A stretch of 64,000 nucleotides of DNA from Populus alba (taxonomy: Eukaryota; Streptophyta; Magnoliopsida; Malpighiales; Salicaceae), in contig NC_133296.1 of assembly GCF_005239225.2 (NCBI RefSeq), positions 13,516,001 to 13,580,000 of the forward strand, in the 5' to 3' direction. Shown piece after piece: positions 26,874-41,407 of this stretch. How positions within the stretch are numbered: position 1 is the first letter of the stretch; the number at the start of each line of letters is the position of its first letter. The notes beneath the pieces are model-generated. The model was not told the origin of the DNA. It worked only from the letters and a program-made list of their open reading frames with translations, and ran no database searches. The position numbers and the translations under genes are program-made.

Positions 26874-28688
26874 ATGGAGGCAACCCCCCTTTGTACTAAT
26901 TCCAACAACTTGTTTCCTTTTATCATCTCCTTGTATTTCCTTGTACCGTCTGCTCACTCTTTTTCACCTCTTCTGGGCATCCACCCTTTAGGTACCTCTC
27001 TCTCTCTGTATATAAATTATCATTTTTGCTTCTCTTCAAAACCCAGATCTTCAGTTTTCTTATTATTGTCAATTTCATATAAAGTTTTGATTTTTTTTGT
27101 TGTTTATGCTAAGTTTGATGACTTGTGCAGATGAGAAGTACTTTGGTTCACAGGTCATAAAGTGCAAGGATGGTTCAAAGTCATTCAGCAGAGACCGTCT
27201 TAATGATAATTTCTGTGATTGTCTTGATGGGACCGATGAGCCTGGTATTAAATTACTACTTTATTTTCCATTTGCACTATTTTGATTGAGAAGAGTGGAT
27301 TTGCCATGGGCGTTTGACTTACTGACTCATAATTGACATGTGAAGCTTTGGAAATATGATTTGATTTTGTTAGTATGGTGGTGTCACTGGTGTGGCATAT
27401 GCTTGTACAATGGTAAAGTTTGATCCTTTAGTTGATGGGTCTAAAATCTTTGCTTTGTGTTGATATTCCATATTTGCATTGGGAATTCAAGAAGTTTGGC
27501 ACTTTGTTCAGAGCAATATCTTGTTGTCTCAACTTCATGGATGATTATACAGATTGTACAAATTGAATGTGTGACTCTTCCATCCCTCTCCTTCCATCCT
27601 TACTATGCATGAGCCAACATGTTTTGTTTTTTGATTATGGGTTATATTCTCTTAGCATTCCATGCCTTCTCGCTCAGTCATGTTGGCTGTGATTTTGATT
27701 TGTATGCAGGAACTTCAGCCTGCCCAAGAGGAAAATTTTATTGCAGGAATGCAGGAAGCACACCTAATTTTATTTTTTCATCCCGTGTAAATGATCAAAT
27801 TTGTGGTAAGAATAGGAGAGGAACTGCTTTCTTTCCCTTCCCTTCTCGATCCAGATATTTACCTGCAGCTTCTATACGAGATATTTTCACCCCATTTTAA
27901 TGATTAAGCATCTTGCATTGATTTTTGATTGTCTAGTTACGACTTTGGGAGGCATTCTAGTGAATCATTTGTTTTGATGGTCTACTTGCCTCATTAATGC
28001 ACTTAGCATGATTACTGTGCTAGTTTCTGCAATTGGATGACTTGTTACCTAGAACCTCATCAATTTTTTCATGGTCTATCAAAGGATCAACTAGAGTTAT
28101 GGAATATTAATGATACGACTCTCGATTCCTTTTTTCTTTTCTTTTGTTTGTCTTGCTAATAACTGATTTTGGCTCAAATGGTCTGGTTGGCGTTCAAGTT
28201 ATCAAAGATTGAGTAGCACTGCTTAGTAGTTCATTTCTACTCATTGATGTATCCTACATGAAGTTTACCTTTTCATCTGGTTAAATGGAACGTGGATTTG
28301 CTCTCATGTCTGTGAATATCAAATTATTAACCTGTAGATTGCTGTGACGGAAGTGATGAATATGATAGTGGCATCAATTGCCCCAGCACCTGCGTCATGG
28401 GAGGAAATTTAGAGTACAGGGCTGGAAATTATATCCCACGTATTGATATGAAAGAATCGAAAAAGGGACTTATTTCGGAGGAACTATTACAGAAGGCTAG
28501 AGGTATAAGCGGCAATGATACACATATTGTATTAAAGTGCATGGAGAATAATATAATAAATGAGCTTGCACTTATTCTTACCAGGATTGAAGGTGATAAT
28601 CATCCTACAGGTGGTTATCATTGGCTGTGTAGTGATTTACAGAATATTCAACCGGCGGATCAAGTCCAAAAGAAGGCGTTACCATTGA
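26874..28688 (+). CDS. Short glucosidase II beta-like (PRKCSH) membrane protein
   Basis: Five exons: 26874-26991, 27131-27244, 27710-27805, 28338-28528, 28611-28688. Product 198 aa, much shorter than true glucosidase II beta. Order: hydrophobic N-terminal signal segment ([15 protein letters not shown]), then a Cys-rich region with two LDLa-like modules (KCKDGSKSF...[15 protein letters not shown], and CRNAG...[20 protein letters not shown]). A linker precedes a hydrophobic segment ([15 protein letters not shown]) with a basic tail ([12 protein letters not shown]). It lacks the acidic and MRH domains. It resembles the short Arabidopsis relative At2g42390. This predicts a type I protein of the ER/secretory path with calcium-binding LDLa modules; function unknown. 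The final intron (28529-28610, 82 bp) is inferred because it alone yields the transmembrane tail; reading through gives an unrelated tail ending at 28807. Confidence 0.85.
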
Positions 28689-29812
28689 GGAAAACAGCAG
28701 CATCCCCCCCAATGTCTCCGGTAAAGCTCGCTCTTCTGCACTTTAAGTTCTGCCTGGCATCTCAAAATTCTAAATTCCCACATCATGGTTTATGCATTTA
28801 TCCTTGATCCCATATCACCAATTGCAGGTTCCATAGTTTTGTTCCAGTTGTTATTGCAAGACCAGCCTTTGCCTAGGGGCATTTTTTCTTTATACAAGAC
28901 ATTCATCAACGGAGCTTGACAGGATTTGAACTTGATATGGAGGTCGATGTATAAGTTACACTAAATATACAAGAGCATATGTTATTGAGGAAATAACAGG
29001 TTATGTCAAGCAATCTAATGCATTGTATATACTTAACATGGGTAAGTTTAAAAGGCTTTGGTTAATGAAATGACTTGAGCATGGATGCTCTTCAAGATTT
29101 TTCATATTTTGTAGCACACCTCTGAATGAGATCGCAGAGGCATGCCGGATTTAGGCTTATCTTTGGCTCTTGTTAACAGATGGAGTTGCACTCCAACATT
29201 TTTTTTCTCCACCTTTTCCTCTTTTTTTTTTTTTTTTTTTTTAGCTTTTATCTGCCATGAATTGCCCCTGAAATATGCTATTTCCCTGCCATGAAACTAG
29301 TGAATTTTCACTAGTTTCTGAGGCCTAGATGAGACATGGAATGCTGGTTCGATGGAGTTATTTCCTCAGCAAAACGATCCCATATAATAATTATAATAAA
29401 CATGTGCACTAAATGCACTATGATCTAATAAACTATGAGCCAAACATGTCATCCGTTCCGCAAATCAAGACTCTCTGAGTGAACAAAATAAATTGATATG
29501 ATATTATGATGCAAAACAATGTTATATATTGGTTATAATAAAACGTTTACATCACACTAAAAGAAGCAAATCACGAGTACCGCAGTTTCTAATATAGACC
29601 ACCAAATACCTCCTTTTCTGGCTTTTTTTTTTTTAATAATTTTATAGGAACTGTTCTCTAACAGACTACAAGCATATTATCCTGGACACCTACATCACCA
29701 AAAATAGCTCGAGTTCAATTAACACTTTCGGTAACATTTTCCAGTCCGCTGGCAGATGACAGCAAAAATCAGCCTGCTACCAATTTGATTCAGATCTTAC
29801 ACAAACCGACTA
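28689..29812. other. Convergent intergenic region
   Basis: The space between the 3' ends of the plus-strand PRKCSH-like gene and the minus-strand HGH1-like gene, so mostly 3' untranslated regions and spacer. A long poly-T at about 29221-29242. No coding signal. Confidence 0.5.
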
Positions 29813-32800
29813 TCATTTTGATGTCTCACTGGAGGGTTCCTCTGTCCCAGAGCCATGAACCAGCTGCAAATTGAATAGTCGGAATAAGACGCAAAAAAAC
29901 AAATAGAAGAAAACACTGCAGTAAAAGCACTAACGGGGATTGACATACCAACGAGCCAACTCGTTCATATGCTTCCATTACTTTAGGATCTTCCTCATCT
30001 TCGTATCCAAGTTGTAATATACGTGGTCCATTCACAGACCAAAAGGTTCTTAGACCTGCCTCCTGCAATATTATGGAAGGATGCGCAAGAACTAAGCTGA
30101 TAAGAGCATTATAAAACACCAAAAACTGATTTCTCTGATTAAAAACCAAAAGGAAAAAAACAAAAAGAAAATACAAGGAAAAGGAAACTGTATTAATTTT
30201 AACTGAACAAGAGTTTTTACATAAATTGGATGGTGGAGATTACAAGTTACTATACCTCAGGGGCAGTCTTGCTAATTCACCTAAAAAATATCGACTTAAA
30301 AGCAAGGAAATAAATAAGTCATGCCAGATTTGTCTGCAACTGTGTGGCCAGACAACTAATTGAAAAGTTGTTTAAATCTAAAGCCAGCCGTTCAATAGGG
30401 TCTAATGTGAGGCTCCATAGTTTGTTTTTGAAATTTTTGAGCTATTCAAAGTCTTCTTGCTCATTGAATGGTAACACCAAAACAAAATTTGACCTACACA
30501 CTTCCTTGCAGAAAAGGAAAAACAGAATGCCTGTAATTTTACCTGTACTATGATCAAGTAAATAGATTCCAATGCTTCAACACGAATTTCAGGATCATCC
30601 CATGGTTCGCGCTCAATCGAGAGTGCACTGCCAAGCTCAAGAGGCATTTTAGATGTGTCTTGTTCACTATATATCTGGGAAGACAAACCAGATTAATGAA
30701 AAAAAAAAGTTCATGAGCTTTTTCAATATACTAAAACAAGAAACCGGGAAGACAGAAAAATTGCGATCAATATAGGCAAAGAACTATATACATAAGCATA
30801 TGTACATGCATGTTGACTATTATTAACAATTTGCTATCATGCATCTCTCAACTTATTTGTTGGACACAAGATTGCAAATTAGAGACAGTGGGAGCTTTTT
30901 TTTAGTACTTCAACGGTTCCTTTTCTCGAGAATCCAGTGACAAAGAGGGTGTGGCAAGTTTGATGTTAAATCTCTTTCTACACTATATGAAAATATTTGG
31001 CACATAAGCATCCCAAAGAGAGGTGTTTTATGATGGATAGCTCATAGAAAATCCATATCACAAGGGAATTCAAAACTGCCAACTAGTTTTGCATGTGTAG
31101 ATATGCTGTAGAGGATATAGATCATTAGTTGTCAACTGCTATAATGCTGCCTTTAACCATGTAATTATGAACATGAACTTATATTTTCAAACTGAATCGA
31201 TAATAGCATAAAACTATTTCGTGGGTGATGTGCCTAGAAATTGAAACATCTTGTGGGTTATGTGCTTCAACTAACAACTATTTTTTGGTTCCCCTCGCAC
31301 TCTCTACCAGCACTATGGTTGAAACATGAAATAAAATTTAATTACCTTCTTTTCTGGTTTTCCTCCCTATTCTATTCTATGGTTGAAACATGAAATAAAA
31401 CTTAATTACTTATGAAAAAGCATGCATCACTCTACACTAGTGTTTTATTGAAGCATAGAACTTAAAATGAGTGACAAACTCTATAAGATCAAGACAGAGG
31501 TAACATAGGTACCTTTTTACCAGCAACAGGAAGAAGTAGAGCTGGCCAAAGAAACTCAGATATCAAAAGAAAATTCTGAAGTTGATTCTCAGCTTCAAAA
31601 CAACAGTTGCGGAGGGTTCCAGAGACCTGTAAGAAAAAGCAATCCCACTAAGCAATGAAGTTTGACTCTATTTATCTTGGTGGCATTCATCCATTCAAGG
31701 TCACCCTGAACTAACAAGGCAACAGATAGGGTACCTACAAAAATACTTCTATTGGAAATTGAATTTAAGCACTTTAAGTATTACCAATCTCAAATCCGTC
31801 CTAAGGTATTGGAAATTTTTTTCTTACATCCTAAACTCATCAATAGGGGCAGCAGCAACAGAGAACAACAATAAAAAGAAGATCAGCACTGGAAGGATGG
31901 AACAATTTGCTACCATTGGCTAATACATCTAGATGAAGAAGTTCTTGAACAAAATGAAATATTTAAACATGTCAAAAGAAGAAAAGGTTGATAAATATCT
32001 AAAGAAAATAAAGGGCTATATTGTAGCATTTCTCCTAAATATGGGTCCCAAAGAGCACAAAAATTCCGACACATATAATAACAGGTCACTTGAACAAATC
32101 TGTAGAAAATTTTGGCCAGATAGAATTCAAATTTAGAGTAATTCATCATTATTAGAAGAACAAAGAAATGGAGGACTTGGACTAAAATACATCCACATAT
32201 CAGAAATTGCTTGCAAAATTCGTCCCCTACATTTTTCCTGCATAAACAGATACCTAAAATGTTGAAGAGAACTCTAAAAGAAATCTTAGTAGTTAGAATT
32301 AATAATTTATGCATACCCCTTTCTTCCGTAATGGACTTGTTGAATCAAATTGGCGGAGAATCTGCTTCAGCAACCCTCTCTTAGAGTCTAGTAACATCTT
32401 CCTTCCAGCTTCTTTCTTTGAAATGTTCACAAGAATTGAACCAACATGATCAAATGGATCATCTGCCATAAACATGGCATTAAGCGCCAAAAAACCATTG
32501 CAGCATACAAAAAAGTATGCATATAATAAAAGACATGAAGCCACAGAGTAGATGGATAAGCTAAAGAAAAACAACTTTGCTATCCATTTTTTAAGTATGC
32601 TATACACCAATTAAGTGTATTGCTAGAACTCAATTTGATAAGTAACATGTGAATATATGACTTTAAATTTGGATACATACTGAATCATATAATAAACTCA
32701 AGTTGATAAGAAGCAAAACAAACCTCTAGTTTCATCAGAGGATCTACCAAATGATCTCACCAGCTTCATAACATATAGTCCTTGCATTTTCTCATCCTCA

Positions 32801-33843
32801 ATCTAGTAAGCAAGTGAAGTTAAAACCATTTCTTGTTACTTTTTTTTATATGGTGATCATGGGAAACAAAAGACTCATCTCCCCAGAAAGTGTAATGAAG
32901 AAACATTATGAGAGCCGTTAATTTCCAAAATCAAGAATTACAATTTAAATTTTTTTGCTGAAAAGTACCTGAAGCAAGGACACAATTCCAGAATCCAATT
33001 GAGTGAGGTTAACCAGTAGCATCACCAACAACCGAGTTATGCTACTATCTGGTTTATACAATACATCCATTGCTGTTTTAATCATTCCCATTTCAACCAT
33101 CTTTGTAGCTAAATTCGAGTTGAGTGAAAGATTTATAAGAGCTTCTGCTGCAGGTTCAGAAACCTCCTGAAACATATTAGATAAAATTCCATCAATCCAA
33201 AGTTTATTCTTTTCTCAGGCCAATAAATAAACACAAACCTATGATAACCCTACTAATGTAAGACTTTGCTAAGTGCATCATGCCATCATCTTTGCAATCC
33301 CCGCACATTTGAGGCCAGCTGCTCTTGAGAATGCCGGGGTAAATGCAGTCCCACTTTCACAACTGCACTTAGAATCTTCCAAAATGGAAACGCACGCACC
33401 TAACAGCACTATGAATGAAACTCAAAACATATGCCTAAACCGGACAACTCAAGTAAGTCCTAACCCAATAACCACTAGGCCAATCCGACGGGATTATTAA
33501 CAGCAATGTTACATTCAAGAAAATTATCAAATCATGTAACTTTTGCAATTTGTAAATGATAATTGATATTAGCGACCTTTTTTTCCTTAAGTAGCTGAGA
33601 TAATGAAGGAAGCACAGTACTGGCATACATGGAAAGAGACAGTAACCCATCTTCGGATCCAGTTAAGTCTCGAACAATTTCAACAGCTGCCTTCTTCACC
33701 TATAAATATTTTTATTCCACTAATTAATATACATCAGAGAAAAAATAACCCGTGAAAGAAAGAAAAGGAAAGAGCAGAGGGACTCTTACAGGTGGGGAAG
33801 GAGAAGACAGAAAGCCCACTAGTTCTTCAAGCTCTGTGGCCAT
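29813..33843 (-). CDS. HGH1: HGH1-type armadillo-repeat protein
   Basis: Nine exons: 33790-33843, 33577-33699, 32969-33166, 32724-32802, 32317-32462, 31513-31626, 30543-30674, 29949-30062, 29813-29863. Product 336 aa, matching plant HGH1 homologues such as Arabidopsis At1g14300. Seen: an N-terminal helical repeat region (MATELEELVGFLSSPSPP; SEPAAEALINLSLN; LLVMLLVNLTQLDSG), the HGH1 N-terminal domain block (DPFDHVGSILVNISKKEAGR, SGTLRNCCFE) and the C-terminal domain block (WDDPEIRVEALESIYL, REAYERV-like EAYERVGSLLVHG). Yeast Hgh1 helps fold elongation factor eEF2 with the TRiC chaperonin, so a cytosolic co-chaperone role is likely here by homology. All junctions close in frame with GT-AG introns. 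Confidence 0.92.
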
Positions 33844-35020
33844 GGCTACTCTGCTGTCTCTACGGTTGTTGTCTTCGGCAGTTCTGCTGTCTCTACTAGC
33901 TAGGTTGGGCTTGCTTCTGCATTTTAGCTTAGATTTTTCTTGGGTTTTGTTTGTCCCATGAGGGGTTTTAATTTAAGGAAAACTACAAATCAGTCATTAA
34001 ACTATACATATGATTTCATTTAAGTGCTTAAATTTGGAAATTAAATAATTTCATACCCATTGTTAGAATTTTAGTAATATTATGACAACAAAAATTAAAA
34101 GAATAAGTTATCATGTATATTTCTTTTTCGTATGTCTACTTTTACATTATTAAATTCTAATTTCAATTTCAAGTAAGTAAATAAAATCATGCATACTTAA
34201 ATATTTTTATCATCTTAAGAAGTGATTTTTTTGCAAAATTGCTCAAATATACATGTTTTTTTTTTTACATTTGTAATAAAACTTGTTGTCAACACAAAAA
34301 AAAATATTAATGCTGACACAAGTAAATATTTCATTAATTTTTATTTATTTATAATGATGTTGGAATAATATGGATTAATATTTGGTAGTATTGAGAAAAA
34401 ATTATTGGATTTAATTTTGATATTTAACTTCTACTTTCTTCCAAAAAAATGAACACAAATAATATTAATGATAAGGATTCTAATCCCAAAACTAAATATC
34501 AAAAATAAATTTGAGACAAATATAAGGTATTTATTAATAATAAATATTTATTATTTTGTGTATGATTGAAATTTTAGCAAGAGTTTTAATAGTGTGTTGT
34601 GAATCTAATGGAAAGTTATTATTAGGAGCTTAGGTACTGTTTATTTTTATTATTTTTTTCTTATTTTGATATAATTACTAAATATAAAAAAAATATTATT
34701 TAACTATATTTTTAAATAAAAAATATTTTATAAAACAACCATTACTAAAATAATAAACATTATCTTAAATTGTCGGAGATGATATCCTGACAAGTGCAAC
34801 ATTGGAAGTGCAAGAGTTGATTTAACCAAATTATTTCTGCAGGGACTGATTTGATATAATGTCTATAATAGAGTGCTTGTGGCAATGTTTCGCCGGCCAA
34901 AAAACCTTAGCTGGTCCACTGCTTGTTTTTCATGCCCACGGCCACAACCTGTTCGATAATATTCCCAAGGCGAGATTTAATTTTATTTCAGTTTGAATCA
35001 TTATTTTGATTCATTTACAG
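33844..35020. other. Divergent intergenic region, HGH1 and PPR genes
   Basis: Shared upstream space of two divergent genes. The middle (34000-34750) is very AT-rich with no coding signal. A CAACA-poor, TTTAATTTTATTTC-type leader precedes the PPR start. Confidence 0.5.
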
Positions 35021-36046
35021 ATGGCAAATCTAGCAACAAAGCTGAGCAAATCTCTTCTTCCTTACAGTCAAATTCTCCTTCAGTTTCGTACACTCTCTAC
35101 CTCACATACACCACTTGAAGAAACCCTCAAAGCAGCTGTTGAATCCAAATGCTACTTAAAAATCCCTGACCTTTTCGACTCCTTAAAACAATCTAACAAC
35201 AACCCAAGTCCTTTTTCTTTCCTCTCTACCTTCCCTTTTAATCTTAGGACTCAAGTCATTGATGAGATCATCCAATCTTTGATCCCCATTAGACCCCGCT
35301 TTCGAAACTCTATAGTTTACAGCTCTCTTCTCTCATATACCCTTCAAAATTCAAATCTTTTCCCTCTTTCTCTTGCTATAATCCAATGCACTCTTCGTTC
35401 TGGGTGCTTACCTGTGCCTCAAACACATGTTTTTCTCTCTTCTGCTTGGCTTGATCGCCGGCGTGAAGGTCAGTCAGTTGGTGACATTCTACTGGAAATG
35501 AAATCTATTGGGTATAATCCTGATTGTGGTTTGTGTAATTATATTGTGTTGTCTTTATGTAATGTTGATCAGTTGATCGAGGCAGTGAAAGTCTTGAAGG
35601 GTATGAAACAAGTGGGTTGTTTTCCTGATTGGGAAAGTTATGGGATTGTTATTGGTGCAATGTGTAGAGTTAGAAAATGTGACGATGCAATTGAGATGAT
35701 GAAGGAAATGGTGGTGAGAATGAGCTTGTGTCCTAGGCAGGGAGTAGTGGTGAAAGTATTGGCAGCGTTGAGGGCGAATAGAGAGATGAGGAAAGCTGGT
35801 GAGATGATTCAGTTCTTGGAGAAGGAAGGGTACGGTGTTGGGTTTGAGAGTTATGAGTTGGTAGTTGAGGGATGTTTGGAGTGTAAAGATTTTTTTTTGG
35901 CCGCGAAAGTTGTGATGGGAATGACAGAGAAAGGGTTTATACCTTATATCAAGGTGAGGCAAAAGGTGGTTGAGGGATTGATTGATGCTGGTGAATGGAA
36001 GCTTGCTTGTACTGTGAGAGAAAGATTTGCAGCATTAAGTTCATAG
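35021..36046 (+). CDS. Pentatricopeptide-repeat protein, intronless
   Basis: Single-exon CDS of 341 aa. The ATG at 35021 gives MANLATKLSKSLLPYSQ; an upstream in-frame extension has only non-ATG codons. The first ~30 residues are Ser/Leu/Arg-rich with LQFRTLSTSH, a plausible mitochondrial or plastid presequence. PPR-like helical hairpins follow from about residue 170 (GYNPDCGLCNYIVLSLC, GCFPDWESYGIVIGAMCR, GYGVGFESYELVVEGCLE, GFIPYIKVRQKVVEGL). Short PPR proteins bind organellar RNA in processing, stability or translation. It resembles the At1g06270 type. There is no E, DYW or SMR tail. The specific RNA target cannot be told. Confidence 0.93.
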   Translation: MANLATKLSKSLLPYSQILLQFRTLSTSHTPLEETLKAAVESKCYLKIPDLFDSLKQSNNNPSPFSFLSTFPFNLRTQVIDEIIQSLIPIRPRFRNSIVYSSLLSYTLQNSNLFPLSLAIIQCTLRSGCLPVPQTHVFLSSAWLDRRREGQSVGDILLEMKSIGYNPDCGLCNYIVLSLCNVDQLIEAVKVLKGMKQVGCFPDWESYGIVIGAMCRVRKCDDAIEMMKEMVVRMSLCPRQGVVVKVLAALRANREMRKAGEMIQFLEKEGYGVGFESYELVVEGCLECKDFFLAAKVVMGMTEKGFIPYIKVRQKVVEGLIDAGEWKLACTVRERFAALSS

Positions 36047-37897
36047 TTTCTTTTTTGGTGTTTGATACTGAGGCTTCTTAGAGAACTGAACTTGTGCATC
36101 TTCTGTGATGGCTCATATAGACTTCAGTTTTTCTTTTTGTTAGCAGCACCAACATTTTATCATCTCGAGACAGCTAATCCATGGCGGCCATTCGGTCATT
36201 CTCTCACAAAATGGACAAGAGGGTGTTGGAGTTGAAACTTACTGGTGCGTGTTGTTACCAATGCATAATTTTGTATTTACTTAAGTTACTGTATACAGAC
36301 TGACGCATTATTTCTTATTTCTTGATGAATCATGCCAATTGCATGATCATATGGATACCGAGGTTGGATTTTGGTAGTTAAGAAGTGTTCAATGCAAGTT
36401 TTCTATTTGTTGCAATTCAAAATTCTGCACACTGAATAATGCTAAACTCACATAATTAGCTTCTCTCTTTGTAGATGAATTTGAATTTAGCAATTCTATG
36501 GTGTTCCCCTTTATTTCACTTCTTCTCTGTCCCAAATCACTAGTGGTAGGTATTGGAGTTCGTCCATGTTCCTTTCTCTTACAGAATAAGGATTCCCACA
36601 TTGTTGATATTGTTCATTTCATTGCTTATGTGTGATTCTATATACCACAAGTATCCATTGGTTAGTAGTTGAGATTATTTCTGGAGGAATAGTGCCCCCA
36701 ACCTCCTATCAGTGGGCTATTGTTTTGCCTCATTTCCTGCATTATACAGCTCCAAGCTGTAGCTCAAGGCAAGTAGTTTAATTAACTATTTTTTTGTTTG
36801 ATTAATGCAACTCAAAACCATTATTCTCTAAAATAAAATAAAATGAAATGAATCTATGCATCAGTTTGTAGTTTCCCCATCCTGCATCTTTTCCACTCTG
36901 TTTTCGAAGGGCACCCAAGTGAGATTAATGTGACTTAATTAGCTGACTGGGTTTCTATCATCTTCTTCAGCTTGATGTCATACTCTGTTTGAAATCTGAA
37001 TTGTCATGAAGCTTTTGTTGATTCACCATCAATTTTAATTCCCGTCAGTCAAAAATTAAAATTTTGCTCCTGTGCATTTGTTTAAGCTGTGAGGGAAGGA
37101 GATGGGATGTAATCAATCTTAGTTTCTCAATTTCCCCGAAAAACTAAAAAGACGAGGAAGAAAATCTAAGATTTGCTGATATAAAGGAAGATATGCATAA
37201 AATTTTTTGCAAAGACAACTTTTGAGAGCAATGTTCAGGCGCATGTGTTACTGTAGAATATTGTTGCTTTAATGAAATATATAAACCTCGATTTATTTCA
37301 AGATAAAATTCTAGTTAATAGTAAAATATTAAAAAATGAAATAATAATCGATCTATCATTTAATTTTTAGTTAAATATGCAATGCAATTCCCGAAACTAT
37401 TTCTCTCTCCAAAAAAAGCTTCTTTTTTTTTTTTCACCGCTGCACAAAAAAAAAATATTTTGTTTATTTATATATTGACAAACATCCAGCACATAAACAA
37501 GGCATGCTGGCTCAATTTTCCAAAATGTAAATCCTTTTTCTCTCTCTTTAAATCACAGACAAAGAAGACATTAGTATGTTTAGATTGCTAGGGAATAAAG
37601 AACAAAAGCTGGGGAAATCAAGTTAGAAACAATAACTGTGCATTGAAAACTTATTATTCCTCATGGACCATTTTGTCATCTCTATTTCATAAATGGCGTA
37701 GTTGTCTCCCACTTGTGCTTTTGCCACGCATTTGCAGTAGCATGCTTCCAGTGAATCTCAATTATTAACAAGTTCAGCTTTCCACTAACATCTTTTCTTT
37801 GAATTACATATGTAAACAGCATCATGAAGCATTTCGTTAAGCAAGCATCCATCATGTTACAATTTGGATCTGGTTGATACACTTAAAGGACTGCCTA
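36047..37897. other. Intergenic
   Basis: Probable 3' untranslated region of the PPR gene in the first ~250 bases; otherwise moderately AT-rich sequence without coding signal or recognisable repeat. Confidence 0.5.
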
Positions 37898-39019
<1,122 letters not shown>

Positions 39020-41407
39020 GGCTAGCTTAAGATGTTGATAGAGTATAGGGGCTTATAAATGAAGATGTAGACTGGGACATGTATGTTTTTATTATTATTC
39101 AGATTGGTAACGCAAAGAAGTCAATAATTTATGGTAGTTCATACCTTTGTTCAAAGTATTTCAGTTGCGTTTCTATTTTGAATTCTAATCATGTCTTTTG
39201 TACTTCTCTCTTCTTTTTTTTTTTTTGGAAAAGTGTTTTAGTTTCGTTGCCCCACTGGTTACATAGCGTGCAGGGTAGACTATTGTTTGCTCAGGTCTAG
39301 CCTCTTCATTGTATCTTTATGCGCCTGAACTTGCTTGAGCTGGTTTCGGTAGTGCAGATAGGACCAGATCTGGCATTATTTAAAAGAAACCTTAGAAAAC
39401 TAAGAAAAAGGTTTTGAAAGTTATTATCTAGTCAATGTCTTGTGGCATTAGGGTCTTGGAAGGATAATTTAGCGACAAACGTCTAACCTTTTACTACTAC
39501 TTTTGCCTGAATTCAAACATTATAGAGTTACAACTCAAATCTACACCCGCTATCATTGGAAGGTTGGAAAATTGCCAGTTTTAGCTTTTCATTGAGGAAT
39601 GGTTTGTAAACAAAAAGACAGAAGTGCAATGACTGTAGAATTCATAGTTCTTGCTCTACTTCCGCGTCTATTGATGGAGTTTGATCTTGTTATTGCTGTG
39701 GAGAATGGAGATGAGGATGTTTGACAGATGGTGTTGAATGTCGTATGAATATGTGAGGGTTTTTGTTTCCTTCTGTAATTGACTCCCCATTTTGATGGTG
39801 AAACAAGTTACAGCCATTTCCCAGTTTCATTTAACTACATGCAGGTTCATGGTTGCATTGAGCAGTCACTGTTATTGTATCAATTTCCCTGAGACATCAC
39901 TCTATTGAGTCAGGCACATGCTAAGAACCTGACTCTGTATAGTTGAATGCATCAATTGTTCATCTAACCTTGTTTTTTAGGTGCATAGGATGTGGATTGC
40001 TCAGATAGTGTGATAATCATACGAAAGATAGTACTCCTGAAAATTGCCATGAGAAAAGGGGAAGCATGAAAAATCATGGAATCATCAGCTAAAGGAAATG
40101 GAGGTTATGTGGCCACAGAAATTTTGTCCCCAAATCTTTAGCCTCTTCTTTATATGCGGCTTCCATTGGGGGGGAATGCAAAAGGAGAGAGGAGCAATTA
40201 ACATAATTAGGATTAAATTTGTCATAAAAATTAAATGTATAGGGAAATATGAAATGAGATTAAATGTTTAGGGAAAATTGTACAAAACTAATTCATTATG
40301 AAAATAATTAAAAAAAATAGCATTGAAAAGAATTATGATCAAATTTAACATAAAAATTAAATGAAAATAAATGTCTAGGGGTAGAATTAAAAAAAAAATC
40401 AATCAAGAAAATAATTCAAAACAAATGGAAATTAAAAGAATCAAATGATGAAGGATGAAATTAAAAATAAAATCCAATTAGAAACAATCAATGTAAATAA
40501 GAGAAGAGGGATTGAATCAAAAGAAAAAATAAATTGAAGAGTTGATATGAATTTTTACATAGCTAGCACACGATCCGAGAAAGAAAGAGCAGAAAAAGAA
40601 AAGAAAAGCAATTTCGAGCTAAACCACACTGAACTATCATACACACGCCATCCATAAAGAAAGAGAACGCCAAGATGTGGTGGAATCACGGTTACAACAA
40701 TCAAAGTCAGCTGCATGCACCATCAAAACGCAACTTAGTGGATAACACGCTGACACGTGCGAGGCACGCATTAGCGACATTTTCATTTTTTTTGGTGCAA
40801 AAATTAAAAATGCTCTTAGGACTAAACAATATTAACAAACAAACCATGATAAGATTACAACTAAGCTCCTGAAGCCAAGGCTATAGAATTTAAATTGTAA
40901 GGGTAATATAGTAATTTTATTATTCTATAAATCTTGAAAATACAAAAAACACCCTTGTGTAGAAGTCATTGGATTATTTTAAAGGGTTACATTAGTAATT
41001 TCACTGTGCATTTAAAAAATCAATTACCAAAATAATCCCACATAATCATCAAAAAACATTTATATCGAAAAGATCCTTCTATTAAAGTTAATCATTCTTT
41101 TAATCAAAATAATATTATTTTTTAACTCATTATTAACCCAACTAAATATAGATCAAGTTTGGTAAAGTTAATTAGTAAGTCAACCATAATTAGCCGGGTT
41201 AATGTGTTTTTATTTTGGAATTGAAATGAAATCAAAGAAAGGTTTCAAATCGTGCCGGGTCAACTTGCTAATCCAAGCAGGTTCAGTGCTCATAGTATGG
41301 AGATAATGTAAGTTCACTTGCTAGGAAGTTTCTTTTTCACGATTTGCACGTCAGGAGCAAAAACCCACCAAGCAGAGGAGCCAAATTAACATCTCAAGAG
41401 TTCAAAG
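39020..41407. other. Repeat-rich intergenic
   Basis: 39020-40140 shows no coding signal. 40190-40560 has degenerate repeats of a GATTAAAT...TCATAAAAATTAAATG...TAGGG motif, looking like old retrotransposon non-coding sequence. 40900-41400 is AT-rich spacer. Confidence 0.45.

Noticed and set aside
28397..28807. 136-aa ORF reading through the last PRKCSH-like intron
   Set aside because: Its C-terminal part is low-complexity and unlike the family; splicing at 28528/28611 gives a transmembrane tail known in relatives.
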